DNA from: a virus
IMG/VR virus record: IMGVR_UViG_3300021962_000455
Coordinates: 1 to 29,699 of that record
Reading direction: 5' to 3' (one strand)
Length of the DNA stretch: 29,699 nt
The position numbers and the translations under genes are program-made. The stretch's first letter is position 1; each line of letters starts with the position of its first letter. Positions 1-7,269 of the stretch are shown one piece after another. Under the pieces are notes generated by a model that saw nothing but the letters and a program-made list of their open reading frames with translations, did no database searches and was not told the origin of the DNA.

Positions 1-96
1 AAAGAACTTGAAAAACAAACCGGTGATATCTTAGTTGATATCATCGAAAAATCATTAATGACAGGAAGTGTAGTTTATGCCAACGGAACGAATTGA
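1..96 (+). CDS. 3' end of an upstream gene (possibly uvsX-like), partial
   Basis: An open frame runs in from the left edge and ends at a TGA at 94-96, giving 31 residues beginning KELEKQTGDI and ending VVYANGTN. It overlaps the first 20 bases of the helicase gene, the same close packing seen throughout the window. In T4-like phages the recombinase gene uvsX often lies just upstream of the gp41 helicase gene, so a UvsX C-terminus is a reasonable guess from position. The visible residues contain no diagnostic motif and I cannot confirm it. The coding call itself rests on the intact frame and the coupling overlap. Confidence 0.55.
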   Translation, partial: KELEKQTGDILVDIIEKSLMTGSVVYANGTN

Positions 97-1486
97 AAGA
101 GCAATTCTTGGTCATCTTATGCATGATGAAGAATATTGCAGAAAAGTTTTACCGTTTTTGAAAGATGAATATTTTCATGATGATACAGAAAAACAAATTT
201 ATAAAATTGTAAATAACTTTTTGTTGGAATACAATGCAAGACCGTCAGTTGAAGCATTGAAGATTGAAGTATCAAATCTAAAAGGTCTTACTGAAAAGCA
301 ATATGAAACATTACAAGATATTGCAGAGACACTTAAACCCGAAGACACAAATAAAGATTGGTTACTTGACCAGACTGAAAAGTTTTGTAAAGACAAATCT
401 GTATATAACGCTATCATGAAATCTATTACTATCTTTGATGGTAAGGATAAGAACATGAGTAAAGATGCTATACCTCAGATTTTGTCTGAGGCCTTAGCAA
501 TCTCATTTGACCCAAATGTCGGTCACGATTATATTGAAGATTATGATAAACGATATGAATTCTACCATAGAGTGGAAGAAAGAATCTCCTTTGACTTAGA
601 ATATTTCAACATAATCACAAAAGGTGGTCTTCCAAGAAAAACCTTAAATGTCGCCCTAGCAGGTACAGGTGTTGGTAAATCACTATTCATGTGCCATGTT
701 GCCTCATCTTATTTGTCGCAAGGCAAGAATGTATTATACATCTCTATGGAAATGGCAGAAGAACGCATCGCAGAGCGTATTGATGCAAACTTGCTTGATG
801 TGACAGTAGACCAGTTGGTCGAACTCCCAAAGGCCTTCTATGAAAGCAAGGTGAGCAAATTAAAGGCTAAGACACAAGGTAAGTTGATTATTAAAGAATA
901 TCCTACCGCATCTGCCCATGCCGGCCACTTTAAAGCACTTTTGAACGAACTTTATCTCAAAAAGTCTTTTAAACCTGATGCTGTGTTTATCGATTATCTA
1001 AATATATGTGCGTCACAAAGATTCAAACACGGAAGTAATGTGAACACTTACACTTATGTTAAGGCAATCGCCGAAGAGTTGAGAGGTTTGGCAGTAGAAC
1101 ATGATGTTCCTATTATTTCTGCCACACAAACAACAAGGTCTGGTTTTTCCAATACTGACCCTGGTCTTGAAGATACCTCAGAATCATTTGGTTTGCCTGC
1201 CACAACTGATTTTATGTTTGCACTTGTTTCCACGGAAGAGTTAGAGTCCGCCAATCAGATTGTTGTAAAGCAGTTGAAAAACAGATATAATGACCCTACG
1301 AAATACAAAAGATTTGTCGTAGGAATTGATAGGGCAAAAATGCGTTTGTATGACTTAGAAGAATCCGCACAAAAGGACTTAGTAAACACTAACATACCCG
1401 AAACTGAAGAAGAAAATGACAAACCAGATTTCTACAAAGGCGCTAAGAATAGAAATAAAAGAGATTTTTCCTCTTTTAAATACTGA
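77..1486 (+). CDS. 41: Replicative DNA helicase, T4 gp41 / DnaB family
   Basis: This is the hexameric 5'-3' helicase that unwinds the lagging-strand template at the phage fork and pairs with the primase encoded at 12553. The 469-residue length fits T4 gp41. Residues 1-150 form the helical N-terminal domain, starting with the RIERAILGHLM type of sequence seen in DnaB-like proteins. The RecA-like motor follows, with Walker A AGTGVGKS at about 195-202, a Walker B strand VFIDYLNI near 306 and an ISATQTTR segment near 350 that matches the DnaB H3 region. The C-terminus is charged (EEENDKPDF, then RNKRDFSSFKY). The start overlaps the upstream gene by 20 bases. The next gene appears to start inside the last 71 bases. 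Confidence 0.95.
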   Translation: MPTERIERAILGHLMHDEEYCRKVLPFLKDEYFHDDTEKQIYKIVNNFLLEYNARPSVEALKIEVSNLKGLTEKQYETLQDIAETLKPEDTNKDWLLDQTEKFCKDKSVYNAIMKSITIFDGKDKNMSKDAIPQILSEALAISFDPNVGHDYIEDYDKRYEFYHRVEERISFDLEYFNIITKGGLPRKTLNVALAGTGVGKSLFMCHVASSYLSQGKNVLYISMEMAEERIAERIDANLLDVTVDQLVELPKAFYESKVSKLKAKTQGKLIIKEYPTASAHAGHFKALLNELYLKKSFKPDAVFIDYLNICASQRFKHGSNVNTYTYVKAIAEELRGLAVEHDVPIISATQTTRSGFSNTDPGLEDTSESFGLPATTDFMFALVSTEELESANQIVVKQLKNRYNDPTKYKRFVVGIDRAKMRLYDLEESAQKDLVNTNIPETEEENDKPDFYKGAKNRNKRDFSSFKY

Positions 1487-2168
1487 GAAGTATTGCCTGA
1501 ATACTCTTAACGGAGTATTAGATTCTGTTAAACCAAAACTCTTTAACAAACCAGTCGGTATCTCTTATCTTAAAAGGGTGATTAAAAGCGCCCTTAAAGA
1601 CTACAAAGTAAATTTTAGGACATATGAAGACCTAAAAATTGACAGCAATCATTTTGTTGTCACTGGTTGGTTTATTCCTGAAGAGGATGATGACGATGCA
1701 GACATTAATCCAATTCAGTTAAATTGTCACATGAAAGCAGATTGTGATGTTGTTGAATTCGATACCGAAGACAGATGGCACATGTTCAAGTTTAGAATTA
1801 TTCAAACTCTGATGCATGAGTTAATTCACCAAATTCAATATCAAATTCGTGACGGTGAAAATATCGATGGTCGCCTTTGCTATCGCAGTAAAGAATTGCG
1901 TAAACGCAGAAAAGAATACCAAGAATACTTGGGCGACTATGATGAGATTCAAACTCATTCTCACGACCTATACATGGAGATGAAACAATATTATCCAGGA
2001 TTGACTGTAGATGAAATTTTCTCATTGCCGTCAACTTATTTCACTCCAAATGATGTAACTACTCTGTATTCATATTATCGTGAATTCAAACATAATAAAA
2101 AAGTAGCACCCATCAAAAAACTAAAGCAATTCACTAAAGAATGGCACGAATTCTACGCCAATAAATAA
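1416..2168 (+). CDS. Putative zinc metallopeptidase-like protein (HExxH)
   Basis: The 250-residue protein carries the sequence LMHELIHQIQYQIRDG at about 129-144. This contains a zincin HExxH motif (HELIH) on a predicted helix, followed by DEIQTHSHDLYME, where a further acidic or histidine ligand could lie. An acidic run (EEDDDDAD) sits near residue 90. Proteins with this layout sit next to gp41 in other marine T4-like phages, as far as I recall, but their function is unknown. The ATG at 1416 lies 71 bases inside the helicase gene with only a weak purine-rich ribosome site (GAAGAAG). No later ATG exists before residue 100, so the true start may be 1416 or a rare codon. Peptidase activity is inferred from the motif only. 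Confidence 0.75.
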   Translation: MTNQISTKALRIEIKEIFPLLNTEKYCLNTLNGVLDSVKPKLFNKPVGISYLKRVIKSALKDYKVNFRTYEDLKIDSNHFVVTGWFIPEEDDDDADINPIQLNCHMKADCDVVEFDTEDRWHMFKFRIIQTLMHELIHQIQYQIRDGENIDGRLCYRSKELRKRRKEYQEYLGDYDEIQTHSHDLYMEMKQYYPGLTVDEIFSLPSTYFTPNDVTTLYSYYREFKHNKKVAPIKKLKQFTKEWHEFYANK

Positions 2169-2178
2169 TGTAACAAAC

Positions 2179-2196
2179 TGTTGTATTTTTACAACA
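2179..2196. other. Perfect 7-bp hairpin after the metallopeptidase-like gene
   Basis: TGTTGTA, a TTTT loop, then TACAACA form a perfect inverted repeat 11 bases after the stop codon at 2168. No T-run follows, so it is not a textbook intrinsic terminator. It lies just upstream of the promoter at 2213 and could act as a weak terminator or as an mRNA 3'-end stabiliser. Confidence 0.5.
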
Positions 2197-2198
2197 AA

Positions 2199-2231
2199 TC
2201 GGCAAAAAAGACTTGACAAATCGTTTGCCGA
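2199..2231. repeat. 8-bp inverted repeat flanking the -35 box
   Basis: TCGGCAAA (2199-2206) is repeated in inverted form as TTTGCCGA (2224-2231), with 17 bases between the arms. The -35 hexamer TTGACA (2213-2218) lies inside the interval and the right arm sits in the promoter spacer. Arm centres are 25 bases apart, which would suit a dimeric DNA-binding protein, so an operator is possible. As RNA the left arm would not be in the transcript, so an operator fits better than an mRNA hairpin. Confidence 0.5.
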
Positions 2232-2241
2232 ATGTTACACT
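2213..2241 (+). promoter_or_regulatory. sigma70-type promoter for the 2263-8695 gene block
   Basis: TTGACA (2213-2218), a 17-bp spacer and TACACT (2236-2241), with TGT directly before the -10 (an extended -10 TGn). Transcription would start near 2248, leaving a leader of about 15 bases before the ATG at 2263. The same pattern recurs at 12496, 24679 and 25606. Confidence 0.8.
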
Positions 2242-2262
2242 TAACCTATAGCGTAGAAGACC

Positions 2263-3495
2263 ATGATACAGACACTTAAAACCTACATCAAAGAACAGAA
2301 GAACACCCACATGGAACATGTGGAAGATGAAATCTTCAATAATGGTGTTGAAGGAACTCGCAAAGCAATCAATTTTTTGCGTGATTTGCGAGACATGCTT
2401 GCAGGTCATTCAAAATCAAAAATTGTATCTACTGTAAAATGGGATGGCGCTCCTGCGATTTTTGCAGGCATTGACCCTACAGATGGCAAATTCTTTATCG
2501 CCAAAAAAGGCGTATTCAATAAAAATCCTAAAGTATACAAAACTAATGCAGACATTGATGCCGACACTTCTGGCGATTTGAATGCCAAGTTTAAAGTAGC
2601 ACTATCAGAATTCAAAAAACTAGGCATCAAATCCGGTGTCTATCAAGGTGATTTGATGTTTACCAACGACAAAAAAATCGAAACTATCGATGGTCAAAAA
2701 TACATCACCTTTCATCCAAACACAATTGTCTATGCTATTCCAGCAGATACCCCTCTTGCAAAGAAAATTCAAAGTGCAAAAATCGGTGTTGTTTGGCATA
2801 CAGTCTATGAAGGAAGCACCTTTGAAACAATGTCAGCATCATTTGGACAGTCTATTGTTTCAAAATTCAATTCAGTTTCTAGCATCTGGATGTGTGATGC
2901 CACATATCAGAATGTCTCAGGAACCGCAACATTCACAAAAGCAGAAACAGACGAAATTACATCAAGTTTGTCAGAAATTGGTCGTATTTTTCAGTCTGTG
3001 CCTGCCGATGTTATAAATAACATAAGAGATAATGAGAGACTAAAAGCATTGGTGAAAGAATATAACAATTCTATCATCAAAGCAGGTAAAACAATTACCA
3101 ATACTAAGTCTCACACAACAGGTTTGTTTCATTATATTCATGACAAGTTTCAATCTGAAATTGACAAGTTGAAAAGTGAAAAAGGTAAGACTTCAAAAAC
3201 GCAAGAGCGTGATGAGGTTCTAACTTACTTCACAAAGCACAGTCAAAGTGACATTGCTAAAGTGTTCGACCTTATGAACATGTTGGCAAATGCAAAACAA
3301 GTGATTATTAATAAAATGAACTTGGCAGGTCATATCCCGACATTCTTGAAAACGAAGAATGGATTCAGAGTTACAAATGTTGAGGGTTTTGTTGCTATCG
3401 ATGAATTGACTGGCGGTGCCGTCAAACTAGTTGATAGAATGGAATTTAGTTATGCGAACTTTTCGCCTGATGTGATTAAAGGTTGGCAACGATAA
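2263..3495 (+). CDS. Predicted ATP-dependent ligase-like nucleotidyltransferase
   Basis: This 410-residue protein has an ordered set of motifs resembling the covalent nucleotidyltransferase (DNA/RNA ligase) fold. These are motif I KWDGAPAI with candidate adenylylated Lys59, a motif Ia-like KKGVF at 81-85, a motif III-like YQGDLMF at 127-133, KIGVVWHTVYEG at 173-184 as a possible IIIa region, a motif IV-like VEGFVAI at 373-379, and a motif V-like AVKLVDR with Lys388. A helical, Lys-rich insert fills about 200-355. I believe the family is catalogued in T4-like phages as a domain of unknown function (DUF6267, from memory). Substrate is unknown. The N-terminus MIQTLKTYIKEQKN has an IKE at 9-11 like a prohead-protease site. 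It is the first gene after the promoter at 2213. Confidence 0.75.
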   Translation: MIQTLKTYIKEQKNTHMEHVEDEIFNNGVEGTRKAINFLRDLRDMLAGHSKSKIVSTVKWDGAPAIFAGIDPTDGKFFIAKKGVFNKNPKVYKTNADIDADTSGDLNAKFKVALSEFKKLGIKSGVYQGDLMFTNDKKIETIDGQKYITFHPNTIVYAIPADTPLAKKIQSAKIGVVWHTVYEGSTFETMSASFGQSIVSKFNSVSSIWMCDATYQNVSGTATFTKAETDEITSSLSEIGRIFQSVPADVINNIRDNERLKALVKEYNNSIIKAGKTITNTKSHTTGLFHYIHDKFQSEIDKLKSEKGKTSKTQERDEVLTYFTKHSQSDIAKVFDLMNMLANAKQVIINKMNLAGHIPTFLKTKNGFRVTNVEGFVAIDELTGGAVKLVDRMEFSYANFSPDVIKGWQR

Positions 3496-3520
3496 GCAAC
3501 CAATGGATAACGGAGATTAA

Positions 3521-5239
3521 ATGAAAAATTTTAAAAGTTTTGTAGCACAGATTCAAGAAGAAAAATCCAAATCGGTTGTATTTGCTTTTGGCAGATTCAA
3601 TCCCGTAACTATTGGTCATCAAAAACTTTTTGAAAAAGTCGCATCAATTGGTTCTTCAAAAGACCATCATGTTGTCTTTGCGTCACATTCGCACGACAAT
3701 AAAAAGAATCCCCTAAATCCAAACGACAAATTAAAATTCTTGCGTAAAGCATTTCCAAAGAACAATGTGGAATTGACTAGTCGCACAATGCCTAGCACAC
3801 TTCAAATCATTGGTCATCTATACGATAAAGGTTATCGTGACATTACAATGGTTGCTGGTAGTGACAGAATTTCAGAATTCAAAGCACTTGTTAAAAAGTA
3901 TAACGGTGTAAAATCTACACACGGTTTCTATGATATTAAATTTGATGTTGTATCATCTGGTGACCGTGATGCTGATTCTGAAGATGCCTCTGGTGCATCT
4001 GGAACCAACATGCGTATGTATGCAAGAAATGATGATTTCACATCATTCAGAAAATATACACCTGCATCATTAAGCGATGCAGACGCTAAAAAAATATTTA
4101 ATCTAGTTAAAGGAAATTTAACTGAATTAGCATCACAAGAAAATTTAATTTTTCCTAGTGAACAAATTAGAGAAAAATTTATTTGTGGTGAAATTTTAAA
4201 TCCTGGAGATACTGTTCGTGATATCTATGAAGATATTGAATATGAAGTTGTATCTAGAGGAACAAATTTTGTCAAAGTAAAAGACTTCAATGGTAAGGTC
4301 CATAAAAAATGGGTCTCAGATTTAATTGAAGCGAAAGATGAATCAATTGAAGAAGGTTCTACTCCAGTCTATGATACCTACATCAAAGGTGGTTCTACCT
4401 ATGGTGATATTGTTAAGAAATATGGCGCCAATAAAGTAAAAGAAATTATTAGAAATCTAACTAAAGAAAGAGATTCTCTAAGAAAACATTCTGGTGAGTG
4501 GGCAGGTCCTGCACATCTAAAAGACCATGATTTTGCTATTCGTGGACTAAAGAAAAGCATAGGCGAAGAAGTAGAAGAACTAGATGAAGGTCGCCCATCA
4601 CAAAGACATCCCTTAGAAGGACATGAGTATCACAAAAAGACCGATGCTGAATTAGAGTATATTGCTAAAGACGCACACAAAGCGGCAGAGGCAATGAAAA
4701 GTCATAACACAAATGCAGAAAATAAATATCGTGACCAAGCAAACGATTCCGCAACTGTTCGTTATTGGAGAAAAAAGAATGGTATGCCCGATTGGTATAA
4801 AAAGAAATATGGACATATCAAAGAAAATCGCAATCGCTATAAAGAGTTGTTTGGTGAAGAAGAAGAGCGTTGTGCGTTCATTTCTAGAAAACAAATTGAA
4901 GACCTAGAAAAATTTGCAGATAACTTGCTTGATAGATTTGATATTGATATTGAATTCACAAAACATTTTAGTGAGCGCATGACAGATTCTCGCAATGTGC
5001 CATGTATTAAAGTTAATGAATTGCAACAATTATTTAAAAAGATTGCTAGAGAACAAGGCAATAAAGTTAAGCGTTTAAAAGGCAATGAAGGCGTATTAAA
5101 AGATTTACAATATAATTTGAATTTACCTATTGTCGTAAACTATAAGAATGATGAGTTTGAAGTTGTAATGAAAACAATCATGCGTAAAGCAAATTTTAAA
5201 ACATCTAATCAAACTGTAACTTACGAGTCCAAAGAATGA
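3521..5239 (+). CDS. TxGH nucleotidyltransferase fused to several phage modules
   Basis: Residues 18-195 form a cytidylyltransferase/NMNAT-type nucleotidyltransferase. It has GRFNPVTIGH at 24-33 (the (H/T)xGH nucleotide-binding motif), a central VAGSDR strand near 111, and ASGTNMR at 159-165, matching the ISSTxxR-type motif. About 222-270 is a small beta-rich module (GDTVRDIYEDIEYEVVSRG, then KKWVSDL). Residues 285-350 and 366-432 are charged helical modules seen in other marine phage proteins. Residues 478-562 form a C-terminal domain with KHFSERMTDSRN and KTIMRKANFKTS, whose role I do not know. The N-terminus MKNFKSFVAQIQEE resembles the T4 capsid-targeting peptide, with IQE at 11-13. An EEVEELDE linker lies at 349-356. 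The gene overlaps the next by 4 bases. The reaction could involve NAD, CDP- or another nucleotide donor; the substrate is not readable. Confidence 0.8.
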   Translation: MKNFKSFVAQIQEEKSKSVVFAFGRFNPVTIGHQKLFEKVASIGSSKDHHVVFASHSHDNKKNPLNPNDKLKFLRKAFPKNNVELTSRTMPSTLQIIGHLYDKGYRDITMVAGSDRISEFKALVKKYNGVKSTHGFYDIKFDVVSSGDRDADSEDASGASGTNMRMYARNDDFTSFRKYTPASLSDADAKKIFNLVKGNLTELASQENLIFPSEQIREKFICGEILNPGDTVRDIYEDIEYEVVSRGTNFVKVKDFNGKVHKKWVSDLIEAKDESIEEGSTPVYDTYIKGGSTYGDIVKKYGANKVKEIIRNLTKERDSLRKHSGEWAGPAHLKDHDFAIRGLKKSIGEEVEELDEGRPSQRHPLEGHEYHKKTDAELEYIAKDAHKAAEAMKSHNTNAENKYRDQANDSATVRYWRKKNGMPDWYKKKYGHIKENRNRYKELFGEEEERCAFISRKQIEDLEKFADNLLDRFDIDIEFTKHFSERMTDSRNVPCIKVNELQQLFKKIAREQGNKVKRLKGNEGVLKDLQYNLNLPIVVNYKNDEFEVVMKTIMRKANFKTSNQTVTYESKE

Positions 5240-7269
5240 CCGAAATTTCAAAACAATTAGACGAAGGCGTTTACGATAAAGGAATTTTCAAGGCAGTATT
5301 TTTTGCTGGTGGTCCTGGTTCAGGTAAAGACTTTGTTCTTCACAAAACTGTTGATGGGTTAGGTTTTCAAGAAATCAATTCAGATACAGCATTAGAATTT
5401 TTGATGGACAAAAATAATCTAGATAAGAAGATGCCCGATAGTGAAAAAGCAGAGCGTGAAGTTGTTCGTGCTAAAGCAAAAAACATTACAAAAATGCGTG
5501 AGACACTTGCATTACAAGGTCGCAAAGGAATTATTGTTAACGGAACTGGTGATGACCCCGCAAAGATTAAAAAAATTAAAGAGCGTTTAGAAGAATTGGG
5601 TTATGACACTTCTATGATTATGGTGAATACCCGTGATGAAGTTTCAAAGCAAAGAAATATTGAGCGAGGTGAGCGAGGCGGCAGAAGTGTTCCAGAAGAC
5701 ATTCGCAAAGAGAAATGGGATTCGGCGCAAGCAGCCAAAGCAGAATTTGCAAAAATTTTTGGTGACAATTATGTTGAATATGATAATTCAGATGACTTGC
5801 GTAAAGCGCCACCAGAATTAGTTAAAGCAAAAGAAGATGAACTGTTAGGTATTTTTAAAGGTATGCAGAAATTTGTATCTGCAAAACCAGGAACAACAAA
5901 AGCATCTGATTGGATTGCAAAAGAGTTAGAGAAAAAAGATACTTCTAAAGCAGAACCAACAGAACCAGAATCAAAAGATGGTGGTGAAGAACCAACTAAA
6001 GATGCAAAGGCCTCACAAGAACCTCAAGATTCAGAGGCCGCAAGAGAGGCAAAAAAACTTGGATTAATTTATCAAGGTTTTGGTCGATATGGAGTTCAAG
6101 GAAAAACAACGCATCGTGTTGTGGGTGGTCAATTAAAACAATTACAAAAAGAGGAAGTTGAAATGACAGACGATGAACTCAACGAAAGACCAATGACAGA
6201 TGATGAAATGAAAAAGCGTGAAGAAATTGTCAAGTCTATGAAAAAAGATGGCGGCATCGCAGACTTCAAAAAGCGTTACGGTGACCGTTGGAAAGAAGTA
6301 ATGTATGCTACAGCAAACAAACAAGCAATGAAAGAAGATTTGCGTAATTGGTTTGACCCAAAACATCCAGAAGGTGGTTGGAAAAGAGTAAACTCTTCAG
6401 GTAAAGTTGTGGGTGACTGTGCAAGAGAACCTGGTGAGCCAAAACCAAAATGCATGTCTAATTCAATGAGAGCATCTCTCTCTAAAAAAGAAAAGATTAG
6501 CGCAGTAAGAAGAAAAAGAAAAGAAGACCCAAATCCAGAGAGAAAGGGTGAACCAATAAATGTTAACGCAAAGGTTGAAGAAGATATGAAAAAATTAAAT
6601 ACTTTTGAACAATGGTCACAAAAATATAAAGACAGCATTGATTGTAACAATCCAAAAGGATTTAGTCAGAAAGCACATTGTGCAGGTAAAGATAAAAATG
6701 AAGAAGTCGAACAGATTGATGAAAAAAATGTTCCAACAAATCCAAAACTTTGGGCCAGAGCGATTGCACTAGCAAAATCTAAATTTGATGTTTATCCCTC
6801 TGCATATGCAAATGGATGGGCTGCTAAGTGGTATAAAGGCGAAGGTGGTGGATGGAAATCTGTTGCTGAAGAATTAACAGATAAACAAAAGAAACATTTA
6901 GATGTTGATAATGACCTTGATATTGATAAAAAAGATTTTGAAAAATTGAGAGCGAAAAAAGAAGAGTTAACACCTAAACAAAAAAAGATTGACTTCAATA
7001 AGAATGGTAAAGTTGATGGTCAAGATTTAGCAAAGTTAAGAGAAGAAGATGAGTATGATGATTCAGGTATGGCATATGATGAAATGGAATCAATCAAAGC
7101 AAAAGCAGAAGAATTGTGTTCACAGTTAAACAAGATGAAAGGACAACAGTTACCTTCTTGGTTAGCAAGCAAAATCACAAGAGCAGAAGAAAGCATTAGC
7201 ACAATTTATGATTACATGATGTTTGGTATGGAAGATGAAGAGCAAGATGACTATCAAGGAGAAGAGTAA
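5236..7269 (+). CDS. P-loop kinase / zeta-toxin-like protein with multiple fused modules and EF-hand-like loops
   Basis: Residues 17-215 resemble a small-molecule or zeta-toxin-type P-loop kinase. The Walker A is GGPGSGKD (25-32), NGTGDD at about 102-107 may be the second catalytic strand, and an Arg-rich lid (RNIERGERGGR) lies near 140-150. After an acidic linker (232-268) come a GLIYQGFGRYG module (276-300), a KKDGGIADFKKRYGDRWKEVMYATA module (338-360, split here by spacing), NWFDPKHPEGGWKRV with KPKCMSNSM and AVRRKRK (370-430, DUF6321-like from memory), KGFSQKAHCAGK (474-485), and FDVYPSAYANGWAAKWYK (517-534, DUF5872-like from memory). DVDNDLDIDKKD (556-567) and DFNKNGKVDGQD (586-597) look like calcium-binding loops. 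A C-terminal helix WLASKITRAEESI follows. QLDE (residues 7-10) and EEVEQIDE (489-496) resemble prohead-protease sites. The substrate is unknown. Confidence 0.8.
   Translation: MTEISKQLDEGVYDKGIFKAVFFAGGPGSGKDFVLHKTVDGLGFQEINSDTALEFLMDKNNLDKKMPDSEKAEREVVRAKAKNITKMRETLALQGRKGIIVNGTGDDPAKIKKIKERLEELGYDTSMIMVNTRDEVSKQRNIERGERGGRSVPEDIRKEKWDSAQAAKAEFAKIFGDNYVEYDNSDDLRKAPPELVKAKEDELLGIFKGMQKFVSAKPGTTKASDWIAKELEKKDTSKAEPTEPESKDGGEEPTKDAKASQEPQDSEAAREAKKLGLIYQGFGRYGVQGKTTHRVVGGQLKQLQKEEVEMTDDELNERPMTDDEMKKREEIVKSMKKDGGIADFKKRYGDRWKEVMYATANKQAMKEDLRNWFDPKHPEGGWKRVNSSGKVVGDCAREPGEPKPKCMSNSMRASLSKKEKISAVRRKRKEDPNPERKGEPINVNAKVEEDMKKLNTFEQWSQKYKDSIDCNNPKGFSQKAHCAGKDKNEEVEQIDEKNVPTNPKLWARAIALAKSKFDVYPSAYANGWAAKWYKGEGGGWKSVAEELTDKQKKHLDVDNDLDIDKKDFEKLRAKKEELTPKQKKIDFNKNGKVDGQDLAKLREEDEYDDSGMAYDEMESIKAKAEELCSQLNKMKGQQLPSWLASKITRAEESISTIYDYMMFGMEDEEQDDYQGEE

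Noticed and set aside
2160-2167. AATAAATA resembling a T4-like late promoter
   Set aside because: It is the Asn-Lys-stop end of the HExxH gene (AAT AAA TAA), and a better sigma70-type promoter follows. The match is probably coincidental.
2690-3016. A 108-codon + strand frame inside the ligase-like gene
   Set aside because: It has no signal sequence, domain or convincing ribosome site, unlike the accepted nested o-spanin, and its residues look like an off-frame reading.
4713-4907. A 64-codon + strand frame inside the TxGH nucleotidyltransferase gene
   Set aside because: It is an off-frame reading with no motif or initiation signal.
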